Source of the DNA: JAPOXR01 sp964291445
Lineage (GTDB): Bacteria; Pseudomonadota; Alphaproteobacteria; Rhodobacterales; Rhodobacteraceae
Direction of reading: 5' to 3'
Assembly (NCBI GenBank): GCA_964291445.2
Contig: OZ219864.1
Coordinates: forward strand, 806,001-870,000
DNA length: 64,000 nucleotides
A program made the position numbers and the translations under genes. The number at the start of each line of letters is the position of its first letter. The stretch's first letter is position 1. Below, piece after piece: positions 35,585 through 43,508 of the stretch. The notes beneath the pieces were generated by a model that was not told the DNA's origin, ran no database searches, and saw only the letters and a list, made by a program, of their open reading frames with translations.

Positions 35585-36856
35585 TCAACCGCTCTGGATT
35601 TCCTCGGCCCGGGCCTGAATGACCTTGACGACATCGGCCGGATCCAGGTTCTCGATCAGCATGCGCTGAACTTCCTCCTGGACCATCTTTCCGAATTCGC
35701 CGTACTGGACTTCAAGGCCTGTCGGAATCCGATCGACTCCTGCCGCCGCCGCCGCCTTCTGCGTGTCCACGATGATTTGGAAGTGCGGAACCTGTTCCTC
35801 GACGCCCGAGACGTCTGCGGTCGGGCTCGGCGGCGTGTTGCCCCCGACTGTCGCGTAGCTGCGCTGGAATTCCGGCGAGATGGTGATCTTGATGAAATCC
35901 CAGACAAGCTGCTTCTGGTCATCCGAGATGTCGGTTGCCATGCCAAGCACATTGGACGACCCTCCTACCGGCGGGCTCGTCGCTGGGACCGTCACTTTCA
36001 GGATGTCCGCAGCGGCGCCTTGCTTGATCGTGTTGTAGAGCCACGGGCCGTCGAGCCGCAGCGCCACCTTGCCGTCGGCAAAGAGCTTCCGGACCTCTCC
36101 CGCCGACATGTCGCGCGGCGTCAAGCCCTCGTCGTAGACAGTCTTCCAGCGAGTCAACCCTTCGATCATCTCGGGCGTATCGATGGTGACGTTGCCCTCC
36201 TTGTCGGTCCAGTAGGCGCCCGCGTCGAGCACGTAATTCAGCATCTCGGTCAGGTACTGCCCGGCGCCGCCTTTTGTTTCGTGGGCGGTTCCGAACTGGT
36301 CGGTGATGCCGTCGCCGTTCAGGTCCTTGGTCGTGGCTCGTGCGGCTGCGAGGAACTCCTCGAAGTTCGTGGGCACACCGACGCCAGCCTCTGCGAGGAT
36401 GTCCGGGTTGTAGGCCATCATGAAGCCGAAGTAGAGTAGCATGATGCAGGCGGTCTCGCCGTTCCAGATGCAGGTGCCTTGTCCGGCCCACCCCGTCATG
36501 TCAATCCCGTCCTTTTCCAGCCAGGGATCGAGGTTCTCCATCCATCCGTTCTCGGCGAAATTCTGGTACTCGAACGACGCCAGGTGCACGATATGCGGCG
36601 GCTGACCGCCGGCGAACAGCGTGGTCATTGTATCGGCATAGTTCGCCCGGTCGACCTTGGTGAACTCGATCGTGACGCCGGGATGTTCGTCCTCGAACTT
36701 GGCGATCGCGGATTTCCACCAGTCGCCCATGCCGGCCTCGTCGACCTGCCACGAGATGAACTTCAACGTCTCGGCGTTTGCGGGCGCAAATGCCGCCAAT
36801 GCCACGAGACCCGCAGCGAGTGCTGCTGCCGTGGTCTTTTTCAACAGGGTTTTCAT
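35585..36856 (-). CDS. Extracellular solute-binding protein, family 1 (CUT1)
   Basis: This 423-residue secreted protein begins with a Sec signal peptide (MKTLLKKTTAAALAAGLVAL, cleavage after ANA at about residue 28). The UgpB/MalE-type fold shows in WWKSAIAKFEDEHPGVTIEF and FADGKVALRLDGPWLY. It captures the ligand in the periplasm for the CUT1 permease encoded by the next three genes. The signal lacks a lipobox cysteine. Ligand identity is unknown; sugar-acid catabolic genes flank it on both sides. Confidence 0.9.
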   Translation of the reverse strand: MKTLLKKTTAAALAAGLVALAAFAPANAETLKFISWQVDEAGMGDWWKSAIAKFEDEHPGVTIEFTKVDRANYADTMTTLFAGGQPPHIVHLASFEYQNFAENGWMENLDPWLEKDGIDMTGWAGQGTCIWNGETACIMLLYFGFMMAYNPDILAEAGVGVPTNFEEFLAAARATTKDLNGDGITDQFGTAHETKGGAGQYLTEMLNYVLDAGAYWTDKEGNVTIDTPEMIEGLTRWKTVYDEGLTPRDMSAGEVRKLFADGKVALRLDGPWLYNTIKQGAAADILKVTVPATSPPVGGSSNVLGMATDISDDQKQLVWDFIKITISPEFQRSYATVGGNTPPSPTADVSGVEEQVPHFQIIVDTQKAAAAAGVDRIPTGLEVQYGEFGKMVQEEVQRMLIENLDPADVVKVIQARAEEIQSG

Positions 36857-36881
36857 GATGATTATCCTTCCCTTTCAAGAT

Positions 36882-38051
36882 TCAGATGGATTTGAGCCGG
36901 CCCAAGGCCAACTCGGTCGGTTCAACACCCAGTCCCGGCCCGCCGGAGGGCGTATAGAATCCTCCGGCGCAGTTCATGTCTCCTGTGAGAAGATCGCGGC
37001 TGGATTGGAAGACAGAGTGCTGAAACTCGTGGCCGCTCACCGGTTCCAAGGCCGCGCTAGCCTGGAGACTGGCAGCGAGAAAGATTCCCGAACCGATCGT
37101 GGCATGAGGAATGACATCGAGGCCGTGCCGTTCGGCGAGTCTCGCCATCCGTGTGAAACCGGTAATTCCAGTATGGCCCATTTCCGGTTGCACGATCGAG
37201 ATGCCGCATCGGGTGATGCGGTGCAGAAGGTCATGATGGGTACGCCATTCCTCCCCCGCGGCGACGGGGACGTCGACGTTCCGGCACACGGCTTCCAGCC
37301 CATCGATGTCTTCGGGACGGACCGGAGCCTCGGCGAACCAGAGACCATGCGCCGCCATGGCCCGGATTTCCCCAATCGCGTCTTGGGCGTCATGTTTCCA
37401 GTGCATGTCGGCGGCGATGCGGGCGTCCGGCCCCAAGGCCGCCCGAAGGGCCTCAATCTCGGCGGCCAGACCATCGTCGGCGACCGGCGCCGCGAACTTG
37501 AACGCGTCGAATCCGCGGGACTGCCACGTTTTTGCGAGATCCGCCCGCGCCTTGATCGTCGTCTCGGGAAGACCGGATACATAGGCGGGAATCCGGTCGC
37601 GGACTGCACCCCCCAACAATTCGGTCACTGACGAATCTTCGAGACGCGCGGCGATGTCCCAGAGTGCGATGTCGACTGCCGCGAGAGCGTCGACGTAAAA
37701 TCCTCCCGTGTAGCCGCGCACACGCACGAGGCCGTAGAGATCGTCGTAGACCGCGGTCGGGTCGGTCGGGTCGCGCCCGATCATGAAGTCTGCCAGCAGG
37801 TCGTCGATGATAGCCCCGACCGCGCCCGGGGCCACGAGTCCGTAGGTTTCGCCCCAGCCGACCGTGCCGCCTTCCGTCTCGATCCGTACCAGAACCGACC
37901 GGTCGAAGACCGGGTAGACCGTGCCATTACCCTTCCGGACGAAGTATCCCTTCGCGTTGGGCTCCTCGCCTGCCCGCAGCGCACCGAGGTATGGTATCTC
38001 GCGGGGCTGAGTCAGGCTGAATGCCCGGACGGACTGGATCCGGCTGCTCAT
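36882..38051 (-). CDS. Mandelate racemase/muconate lactonizing (enolase superfamily) sugar-acid dehydratase
   Basis: This 389-residue enolase-superfamily enzyme has a capping domain and a barrel with metal ligands visible as ADMHWKH (Asp), FAEAPVRPED (Glu) and AAGEEWRTH (Glu). The late PHATIGSGI region carries the general-base His. The KxK position reads FKFAAP, with one lysine. The call is a galactarate/galactonate-like dehydratase or galactarolactone cycloisomerase; the family gives no finer resolution by eye. The ATG at 38051 overlaps the aldolase-family stop (ATGA). Confidence 0.85.
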   Translation of the reverse strand: MSSRIQSVRAFSLTQPREIPYLGALRAGEEPNAKGYFVRKGNGTVYPVFDRSVLVRIETEGGTVGWGETYGLVAPGAVGAIIDDLLADFMIGRDPTDPTAVYDDLYGLVRVRGYTGGFYVDALAAVDIALWDIAARLEDSSVTELLGGAVRDRIPAYVSGLPETTIKARADLAKTWQSRGFDAFKFAAPVADDGLAAEIEALRAALGPDARIAADMHWKHDAQDAIGEIRAMAAHGLWFAEAPVRPEDIDGLEAVCRNVDVPVAAGEEWRTHHDLLHRITRCGISIVQPEMGHTGITGFTRMARLAERHGLDVIPHATIGSGIFLAASLQASAALEPVSGHEFQHSVFQSSRDLLTGDMNCAGGFYTPSGGPGLGVEPTELALGRLKSI

Positions 38052-38983
38052 GCCACATTGTCCTCCCGGTCCCATGTCGGGCGATATAGGTCCAGTTCGG
38101 CGAGATTCGCGTCGATGTCGGCGATGGCCACTGCGTCGAGTTCCGGTACCGGGGTACGTACGCCCACCGACTCGAGGATCTCCCGGCGCATCAGGACGTG
38201 CTTGGTCAGGCGCATGCGATAGACGGCCTGCAAGACCAGGAGCGGCAGGGTCCTGACGTAGATGTCGCGGGCATCGCCCCGGCGTCCGCTACGCCAGGCC
38301 CGGTCCAATTCGACATGCAAGTCGGCAATTTCAAGTGCCGGTGCAGCGGCGCAGGCACCGCGGGCATATTCGTCCAGTACGTACCGGCTTCCCCCGCCTC
38401 CGAAGACACCCCTGAGGGAAGTCGGACGGTGTGCCAGTACATAAGAGATCGCGGGGCCGGCCGGAAGCGTCTCTTCCTTGACGTAGGCGACCTGTGGAAA
38501 CCGCGCCGCAAGTTGACAGATGGTCTCCGGCGACAGGTCCGATCCACGCGGTGCCGGTGCATTCTGGAGGACGAAGCGGGCCTCGGGAAGCGCATCGGTA
38601 ACCTCGGAAAAAAAACTCACGAGGCCTTCAAGGTCGCGACCCAGGCCACAGGGTGGCTGGACCATCATCAGACTTATGCCGAGCGACGCGGCGTGACGCC
38701 CGTGTCGGACGGTTTCGGCTGCGCTTGACCCACTCGCACCGGCAACAACCCGTGTTCTTCCACCCGCACGAGCGACGACGACCTTGAGCAGTTCGATCCT
38801 TTCTGCGTCCGTCAATTCCGAGACTTCGCTTGCAAATCCCGGATAGATGACGCCACTGACATCAGCATCCAGAGCGAAATCCACGATTCTCGTCATGGCG
38901 CTTGCGTCAACCGTACCCGTTCGGGTGAAGGGCGTGGGAAGCACGGGGAGGATTCCCTGGAGAGCCTGCAACCGAAGATCCAT
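38048..38983 (-). CDS. Dihydrodipicolinate synthase/N-acetylneuraminate lyase family aldolase
   Basis: This 311-residue TIM-barrel class I aldolase or dehydratase has PVLPTPFTRTGTVD at the N-terminus and the Schiff-base lysine in AYVKEE (Lys169). In sugar-acid pathways this family cleaves or dehydrates 2-keto-3-deoxy acids such as KDG or 5-keto-4-deoxyglucarate. That fits its position as first gene of an operon that includes an enolase-type dehydratase. Essential lysine biosynthesis is less likely, given the context. No clear ribosome binding site precedes the ATG. Confidence 0.85.
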   Translation of the reverse strand: MDLRLQALQGILPVLPTPFTRTGTVDASAMTRIVDFALDADVSGVIYPGFASEVSELTDAERIELLKVVVARAGGRTRVVAGASGSSAAETVRHGRHAASLGISLMMVQPPCGLGRDLEGLVSFFSEVTDALPEARFVLQNAPAPRGSDLSPETICQLAARFPQVAYVKEETLPAGPAISYVLAHRPTSLRGVFGGGGSRYVLDEYARGACAAAPALEIADLHVELDRAWRSGRRGDARDIYVRTLPLLVLQAVYRMRLTKHVLMRREILESVGVRTPVPELDAVAIADIDANLAELDLYRPTWDREDNVA

Positions 38984-39351
38984 ATCATGAGACCAATGAA
39001 TTACATTTTGACACTAATTGATTGACCTCCTGACCGCAACTGCGAAATCTAACAATTGCTGCTAAGTCTTGCGTATTTGACGACGATTCTTGCCGCATTT
39101 GACGACCGGAATCCGCGCGAAGCGCGCTGTCTCTCCCTGCATTGATGCTTGAGCTGCTTTTCCCTTGCGAGCGTAAGCGAGCCAATCCTCGCAATCGAGC
39201 CTGGAACGCGGCAGTTCGCCCCCAAATGCGCGTTCCGGGATTCAGGTTCGTCCCCTTGCACTCCAGCTCGCCGGCGCCCCTTCAAGCCCCGCCGCAATCC
39301 AGCAACAGCGGCGCGTTCCGCTTGCGATTGGACTCGCCCGTCAGCGACGAT
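38984..39351. other. Upstream control region of the sugar-acid operon; otherwise gene-free
   Basis: The first 60 bases are AT-rich and contain an imperfect dyad (AATTA...TAATT spanning 38999-39019) just upstream of the aldolase gene, a candidate site for the IclR-type regulator. The remainder lacks a recognisable gene. A GNAT-type toxin, which usually follows a DUF1778 antitoxin, was looked for here and not found. Confidence 0.4.
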
Positions 39352-39636
39352 TCACTCACCAATGCGCTTTCGGTAGCGACGCGCGGCGCGCCTAAGCGCC
39401 GCATTTGGCGCGGGTGGGTCAAGAAGCGCGTCGTGGAAGGCATCCCAATCCGTCGCTGGGAGGACGACCCGTTCATTTGCCTCGATCACCCGCTCGGCCG
39501 CCGACACGGCGTTGCCGAGCACGAAGCGGCTGACAGTGGATTCTTCATAGGCCGCTGCACGTTCGAGCTTCCGTTTGCTCCTGGCGTCGATACGCAGGTG
39601 AGGGCGCTCGTGCTTCATGTTGGCTGTTTCAGCCAT
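39352..39636 (-). CDS. DUF1778 (TacA-type) antitoxin, orphan
   Basis: This 94-residue protein has the TacA/DUF1778 pattern: RIDARSKRKLERAAAYEEST (ribbon-helix-helix, about residues 15-45), then AERVIEANERVVLPATDWDA and a C-terminal toxin-wrapping tail. Normally it pairs with a GNAT acetyltransferase toxin (TacT) encoded immediately downstream. That frame is absent here, so it is an orphan, possibly left after toxin loss. Its start overlaps a 53-codon membrane ORF by 8 bases. The Met at residue 7 is an alternative start. Confidence 0.75.
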   Translation of the reverse strand: MAETANMKHERPHLRIDARSKRKLERAAAYEESTVSRFVLGNAVSAAERVIEANERVVLPATDWDAFHDALLDPPAPNAALRRAARRYRKRIGE

Positions 39637-39790
39637 TGCGATGTCTCCCGCGCGAGTTGCCGATCAATTCATGCAGCAAGACAACGTACATCGCAAGCAC
39701 CACGGCGATCGGCACGGCGCCAAGCGTCGCCCAAAACCCATGGCAGGCCTCAGTCCTTCCACCCGGAATGACATGAAAATCGGCCGACAT
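39629..39790 (-). CDS. Small single-pass membrane protein candidate (53 aa)
   Basis: The frame encodes 53 residues: MSADFHVIPGGRTEACHG, then one strongly hydrophobic segment (WATLGAVPIAVVLAMYVVLL, residues 21-40) and a basic tail HELIGNSRGRHRNG. Its TGA overlaps the antitoxin start by 8 bases, so translation of the two could be coupled. The ribosome binding site is weak. I do not recognise the family. It may be a chance frame, but the N-out/basic-in tail layout is protein-like. Confidence 0.35.
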   Translation of the reverse strand: MSADFHVIPGGRTEACHGFWATLGAVPIAVVLAMYVVLLHELIGNSRGRHRNG

Positions 39791-40172
39791 TGCCGCCGCC
39801 ACATTTTGTCGGTGATATAGAGGCGGAGATTGCGAACTGACCAGATGTCTGCACCCAATTGTCGGGGAATCGCACGCAGCGGTACTGATGTCGGACCATG
39901 ATCGTGGCCGCCCGAGGCACCCGCTCTGCAGCGCAGGTCTCCCACATGATTGGTCCGCAGATCGCCCCGCGGACGGTGTTGCTCGTTCTGGCGGATCATG
40001 TCCGGGGGCAGAATTTCACATCAAGGCGGGAGGTTGGTCGGAAGTGGCTGGGGTAAGGCCCGGCGTCATGATCTGCAAGTCCGCGGTTGGGCGCAGGAAC
40101 TTGCCAAGCGGAGGTGTGGCCCCTATCACATCCAGTGAAACTTCGCCGTTGCCTGCGCAAGCAGGGCGGCAT
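39791..40172. other. Gene-free stretch at probable right island boundary
   Basis: About 380 bases with only short, unconvincing frames on either strand. It separates accessory sequence from the TRAP binding-protein gene and should hold that gene's promoter. No integrase, tRNA or clear repeat was seen. Confidence 0.35.
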
Positions 40173-40262
40173 CCAGAATGAGGAGGAAATCATGACGACA
40201 AGACGGAAATTCCTGGCCAGAATGAGGAGGAAATCATGACGACAAGACGGAAATTCCTGGCC
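40173..40262 (+). repeat. 44-bp perfect tandem duplication over the dctP start
   Basis: Positions 40173-40216 are repeated exactly at 40217-40260, and the match extends two bases further. Each copy contains the AGGAGG ribosome binding site, the ATG and the first nine codons (MTTRRKFLA) of the TRAP binding protein. Because 44 is not a multiple of three, the first copy is out of frame with the gene. Confidence 0.95.
40192..40239 (+). CDS. 15-codon leader ORF created by the duplication
   Basis: The first copy of the duplicated start encodes MTTRRKFLARMRRKS and then stops. Its TGA (40237-40239) overlaps the real ATG at 40236 as ATGA. It has the same AGGAGG site as the gene, so it is probably translated and may couple or reduce dctP translation. 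Confidence 0.5.
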   Translation: MTTRRKFLARMRRKS

Positions 40263-41273
40263 GGGGCCGGCGTTGCTGCCGGGGCCGCGGCGCTGTCGGC
40301 GCCAACCGTGCACGCCCAGTCGAAGATCCGCTGGAGAATGCAGACCTATGCGGGTCCGGCGCTGGCCGAGCATGTCATCAAGCCGGCGATCGAGTCATTC
40401 AATCGCGTTGCCGGTGACGAGATGGAGATCGAACTGTTCTTTGCCGACCAGCTGGTTCCGACCGGCGAGTTGTTCCGGGCCATGCAGAAAGGCACGATCG
40501 ATGCCGTCCAGTCCGATGACGATTCGATGGCATCGCCGACGGAAGTGACCGTGTTTGGCGGCTATTTTCCGTTTGCCAGCCGCTACTCGCTCGATGTGCC
40601 TGTGTTGTTCAACCAGTACGGTCTCGGCGAGATCTGGGACGCGGAATATTCGAATGTCGGCGTGAAATGGCTGTCTGCCGGCGCCTGGGATCCGTGCCAT
40701 TTTGCCACCAAGGATCCGATCTACAGCCTGGAGGACATGAAGGGAAAACGGGTCTTTACCTTCCCGACTGCCGGGCGGTTCCTGAGCCAGTTTGGCGTGG
40801 TGCCGGTGACCTTGCCATGGGAAGATATCGAGGTGGCCGTTCAGACCGGCGAGCTTGACGGTGTGGCATGGTCGGGGATTACCGAGGATTACACGGTCGG
40901 TTGGGCCGATGTGACCGACTATTTCCTGACCAACAACATATCGGGAGCATGGGCAGGATCCTTCTTTGCCAACATGGACAGCTACAATGCGCTTCCTGAC
41001 CGGCTCAAGGAGTTGCTGAAACTGACCATGGACAGCTCACATTACTACCGGCAGTGGTGGTACTGGGGCGGCGAAGCCCATCTCAGGGTGCAGGGGACGA
41101 AGATGAAACTCACCTCGATACCCGACGAGGAATGGGCCATGGTCGAAACGGCCGCACGCGAGTTCTGGGACGAAATCGCCGCCGAGTCGGAGACCAAGGC
41201 CCGGGTGGTGCAGATCCTGAAGGATTACAATGCGGTAATGGAAAAGGCAGGTCGCCCGTACCGTTACAGCTGA
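40236..41273 (+). CDS. dctP: TRAP transporter substrate-binding protein (DctP/TakP type), Tat-exported
   Basis: This 345-residue periplasmic protein has a twin-arginine leader (TTRRKFLAGAG, cleavage near VHAQ about residue 28). Features of the DctP family include TFPTAGRFLSQFGVVPVTLPW, the ligand-arginine region, and VQTGELDGVAWSGI. The GAWDPCHFATKDPIYSLEDM segment is close to keto-acid-binding TakP proteins. It needs DctQM partners; the only ones in view are at 24695-26523, on the far side of the accessory block. A strong terminator follows at 41281. The start region is duplicated (see repeat). Confidence 0.88.
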   Translation: MTTRRKFLAGAGVAAGAAALSAPTVHAQSKIRWRMQTYAGPALAEHVIKPAIESFNRVAGDEMEIELFFADQLVPTGELFRAMQKGTIDAVQSDDDSMASPTEVTVFGGYFPFASRYSLDVPVLFNQYGLGEIWDAEYSNVGVKWLSAGAWDPCHFATKDPIYSLEDMKGKRVFTFPTAGRFLSQFGVVPVTLPWEDIEVAVQTGELDGVAWSGITEDYTVGWADVTDYFLTNNISGAWAGSFFANMDSYNALPDRLKELLKLTMDSSHYYRQWWYWGGEAHLRVQGTKMKLTSIPDEEWAMVETAAREFWDEIAAESETKARVVQILKDYNAVMEKAGRPYRYS

Positions 41274-41280
41274 TCTTGAC

Positions 41281-41310
41281 GACAGGCCCGGAGCGCCGGG
41301 CCTGTCATTT
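41281..41310 (+). terminator. Rho-independent terminator after dctP
   Basis: A perfect 11-bp stem, GACAGGCCCGG/CCGGGCCTGTC with a 4-base loop (41281-41306), is followed by ATTT. It lies 7 bases after the dctP stop. Confidence 0.85.
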
Positions 41311-41356
41311 CCAGTCCGGAGTTCTTGGCAGGGCATGACCGCCCCAGGGATCAGTC

Positions 41357-41788
41357 ATGGCTGACACACTGCAATGCATCTCGCCGGTTGACGGCTCGGC
41401 ATATGCCGAGCGCAGCCGGCATGGTCCCGGCGCGGCATCGAGGATCATCGAGGCGGCCAGAGCGGCGCAGCGGGGTTGGGTCGGCAGGCCGCAGGAGGAG
41501 AGAATTCGGCTGGTGCTGCAAGGGGTGGAAGCGGATGACGAGGCGGTGCGGCTGATGAATGACAGCGAGTTCGGTCTGACGGCATCGCTCTGGACCGGCG
41601 ATCGGGAGCGCGCCGCCGGCATCGGCTCCCGCATCAATACCGGGACCATCTTCATGAATCGCTGCGACTATCTTGACCCGGCCTTGTGTTGGGCAGGGCG
41701 AAAGAAGACTGGCCGGGGCGGCGCGCTGTCGGTCATCGGCTACCAGAATCTGACGCGGCCCAAATCCTTTCACATGAAGCTGCGCTGA
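41357..41788 (+). pseudogene. Aldehyde dehydrogenase with large in-frame internal deletion
   Basis: The 143-residue frame joins the N-terminus of an NAD-dependent aldehyde dehydrogenase (ISPVDGSAYAERS, then AARAAQRGWVGRPQEERIRL) directly to its C-terminus (DDEAVRLMNDSEFGLTASLW, then NTGTIFMNRCDYLDPALCW and SVIGYQNLTRPKSFHMKLR). About 300 residues, including the Rossmann motif, the catalytic Glu and the catalytic Cys, are missing; the junction is near 41530. The reading frame is kept but no enzyme can form. It precedes an iron alcohol dehydrogenase, its likely former pathway partner. Confidence 0.88.
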
Positions 41789-41797
41789 GGACACGAC

Positions 41798-42949
41798 ATG
41801 ATGGCCAACTGGTCATATCCGACCAATATCCGATTCGGGCCCGGCCGCATCGCCGAACTTCCGGATGCCTGCCGGGCTGCCGGCATCAACAACCCCCTGC
41901 TGGTCACCGACCGCGGGCTGGCCAGGCTTCCGGTCACGAAGACCGCACTTGACGTGCTCGAGGCTGCCGGGATGGGCAGGTCGATCTACAGCGAAGTCGA
42001 TCCCAACCCGTCCGACGGCAATCTGGCAGCCGGGTTGGCCATGTTCCGGGAGGGTGGTTTTGACGGCGTTGTCGCCTTTGGCGGGGGATCGGGTATCGAC
42101 CTGGGCAAGATGGTTGCATTCATGTCGGGCCAGACCCGCCCGATATGGGATTTCGAGGATATCGGCGACTGGTGGATGCGGGCGAATGCCGATGCGATCG
42201 CACCGGTCGTTGCCGTTCCGACCACGGCAGGTACCGGCTCGGAAGTCGGACGGGCCTCGGTCATCACCAATTCCGAAACACGAACCAAGAAGATCATCTT
42301 CCACCCTCGGGTCTTGCCGGCGGTGGTGATTTCCGACCCGGAACTCACCGCCGGAATGCCGGCTTCGGTCACCGCCGGCACTGGCATGGACGCGTTTGCC
42401 CATTGCCTGGAAGCCTATTGCTCGCCGAACTACCATCCGATGAGCCAGGGCATCGCCCTCGAGGGCATGCGGCTGGTCAGGAACTGGCTGAGACCGGCCT
42501 TTCGGGATGGCAGCGACCTGGAAGCCCGGGCCCACATGATGAGTGCGGCCTCGATGGGGGCGGTGGCATTCCAGAAGGGGCTTGGTGCCATCCACGCCCT
42601 GTCCCACCCGGTCGGTGCCCTGTTCAATACCCATCACGGCACGACGAATGCCGTCGTCATGCCGCCGGTGCTTGAATTCAACAGGATCGCGATCACCGAC
42701 AGGATCGAGGCGGCAGCAGCCTATCTGGGCATCGGGGGCGGGTTCGAGGGCTTTTGCGAATTCGTGATCGAATTGCGGTCGGAGCTGAATATCCCGGCCA
42801 ATCTCGCCGAGTTGGGCGCTGACCCTGCGAGGAGCGAGGAGATGGCCAGGATGGCGATCGAGGATCCGAGCGCAAGCGGTAACCCGGTTGCATTGGATTA
42901 CGACAACACCCTCGATCTCTACCGGGAATGCTTCCGGTTGTCCCGGTGA
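41798..42949 (+). CDS. Iron-containing alcohol dehydrogenase
   Basis: This 383-residue group III dehydrogenase has the NAD-binding GGGSGIDLGKM, then PTTAGTGSEVGRASVIT. The metal-site helix GTGMDAFAHCLEAYCS carries Asp/His ligands, with two further histidines in AIHALSHPVGALFNTHHG. It likely interconverts an alcohol or hydroxy acid and its aldehyde or keto form. It lies 10 bases after the deleted aldehyde dehydrogenase, suggesting a former alcohol-to-acid pathway whose second step is now lost here. Confidence 0.9.
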   Translation: MMANWSYPTNIRFGPGRIAELPDACRAAGINNPLLVTDRGLARLPVTKTALDVLEAAGMGRSIYSEVDPNPSDGNLAAGLAMFREGGFDGVVAFGGGSGIDLGKMVAFMSGQTRPIWDFEDIGDWWMRANADAIAPVVAVPTTAGTGSEVGRASVITNSETRTKKIIFHPRVLPAVVISDPELTAGMPASVTAGTGMDAFAHCLEAYCSPNYHPMSQGIALEGMRLVRNWLRPAFRDGSDLEARAHMMSAASMGAVAFQKGLGAIHALSHPVGALFNTHHGTTNAVVMPPVLEFNRIAITDRIEAAAAYLGIGGGFEGFCEFVIELRSELNIPANLAELGADPARSEEMARMAIEDPSASGNPVALDYDNTLDLYRECFRLSR

Positions 42950-42968
42950 CCCATAGGCGCCGGGCGGG

Positions 42969-43397
42969 ATGAGCGGCATGTTCGCAGATGCCCGGTCCAT
43001 CATCGGATGGCTCGGTCTCGAGCCGCATCCGGAAGGCGGTCACTTTTGCGAATCGTTTCGTGCAGTCTCCGAAGATGGCACCCGCGGTGTGGTCACGTCG
43101 ATCTACTACCTGCTGCAGGAAGGCGAGATATCAAGGTGGCACCGTATCGATGCCCTGGAAATCTGGCACTTTCATGCCGGCAGTCCGCTGGCATTGCGGA
43201 TGTCTGCCGACGGCGTCGTCGTCACCGAACGGCGCCTTGGCGTGATTTCCGAGGCGCATCCGCAGGCCGTGATTCCCGCTGGCTGCTGGCAAAGCGCCCG
43301 AACCGAAGGTGCCTGGACGCTGGTCGGTTGCACGGTTGCCCCGGCCTTCGACTTTGCCGGTTTCGAACTTGCGCCCGAGGGCTGGGAGCCCGCCTGA
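42969..43397 (+). CDS. Cupin-5 (DUF985) family protein
   Basis: This 142-residue protein has the DUF985 cupin pattern: IGWLGLEPHPEGGHFCESFR, then SIYYLLQEGEISRWHRIDALEIWHFHAG, where WH...E.W.F.G are metal-site residues, and AVIPAGCWQSA. Members of this family are small single-domain cupins of mostly unknown function. It lies 20 bases after the alcohol dehydrogenase gene on the same strand, so is likely co-transcribed. Confidence 0.85.
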   Translation: MSGMFADARSIIGWLGLEPHPEGGHFCESFRAVSEDGTRGVVTSIYYLLQEGEISRWHRIDALEIWHFHAGSPLALRMSADGVVVTERRLGVISEAHPQAVIPAGCWQSARTEGAWTLVGCTVAPAFDFAGFELAPEGWEPA

Positions 43398-43508
43398 AAT
43401 GCAGGCACCGCGGTATGCGAAGCGGTCTTCCCGCCGCCTTCATCGGTTCCTCGGAGACGCAGCCTTGGCACCCCGACCTTCCGGACGGACGCCGATCCCG
43501 CGGACGGT

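Noticed and set aside
39001..39351. GNAT toxin partner for the DUF1778 antitoxin
   Set aside because: No frame with acetyltransferase motifs was found in this interval on the minus strand.
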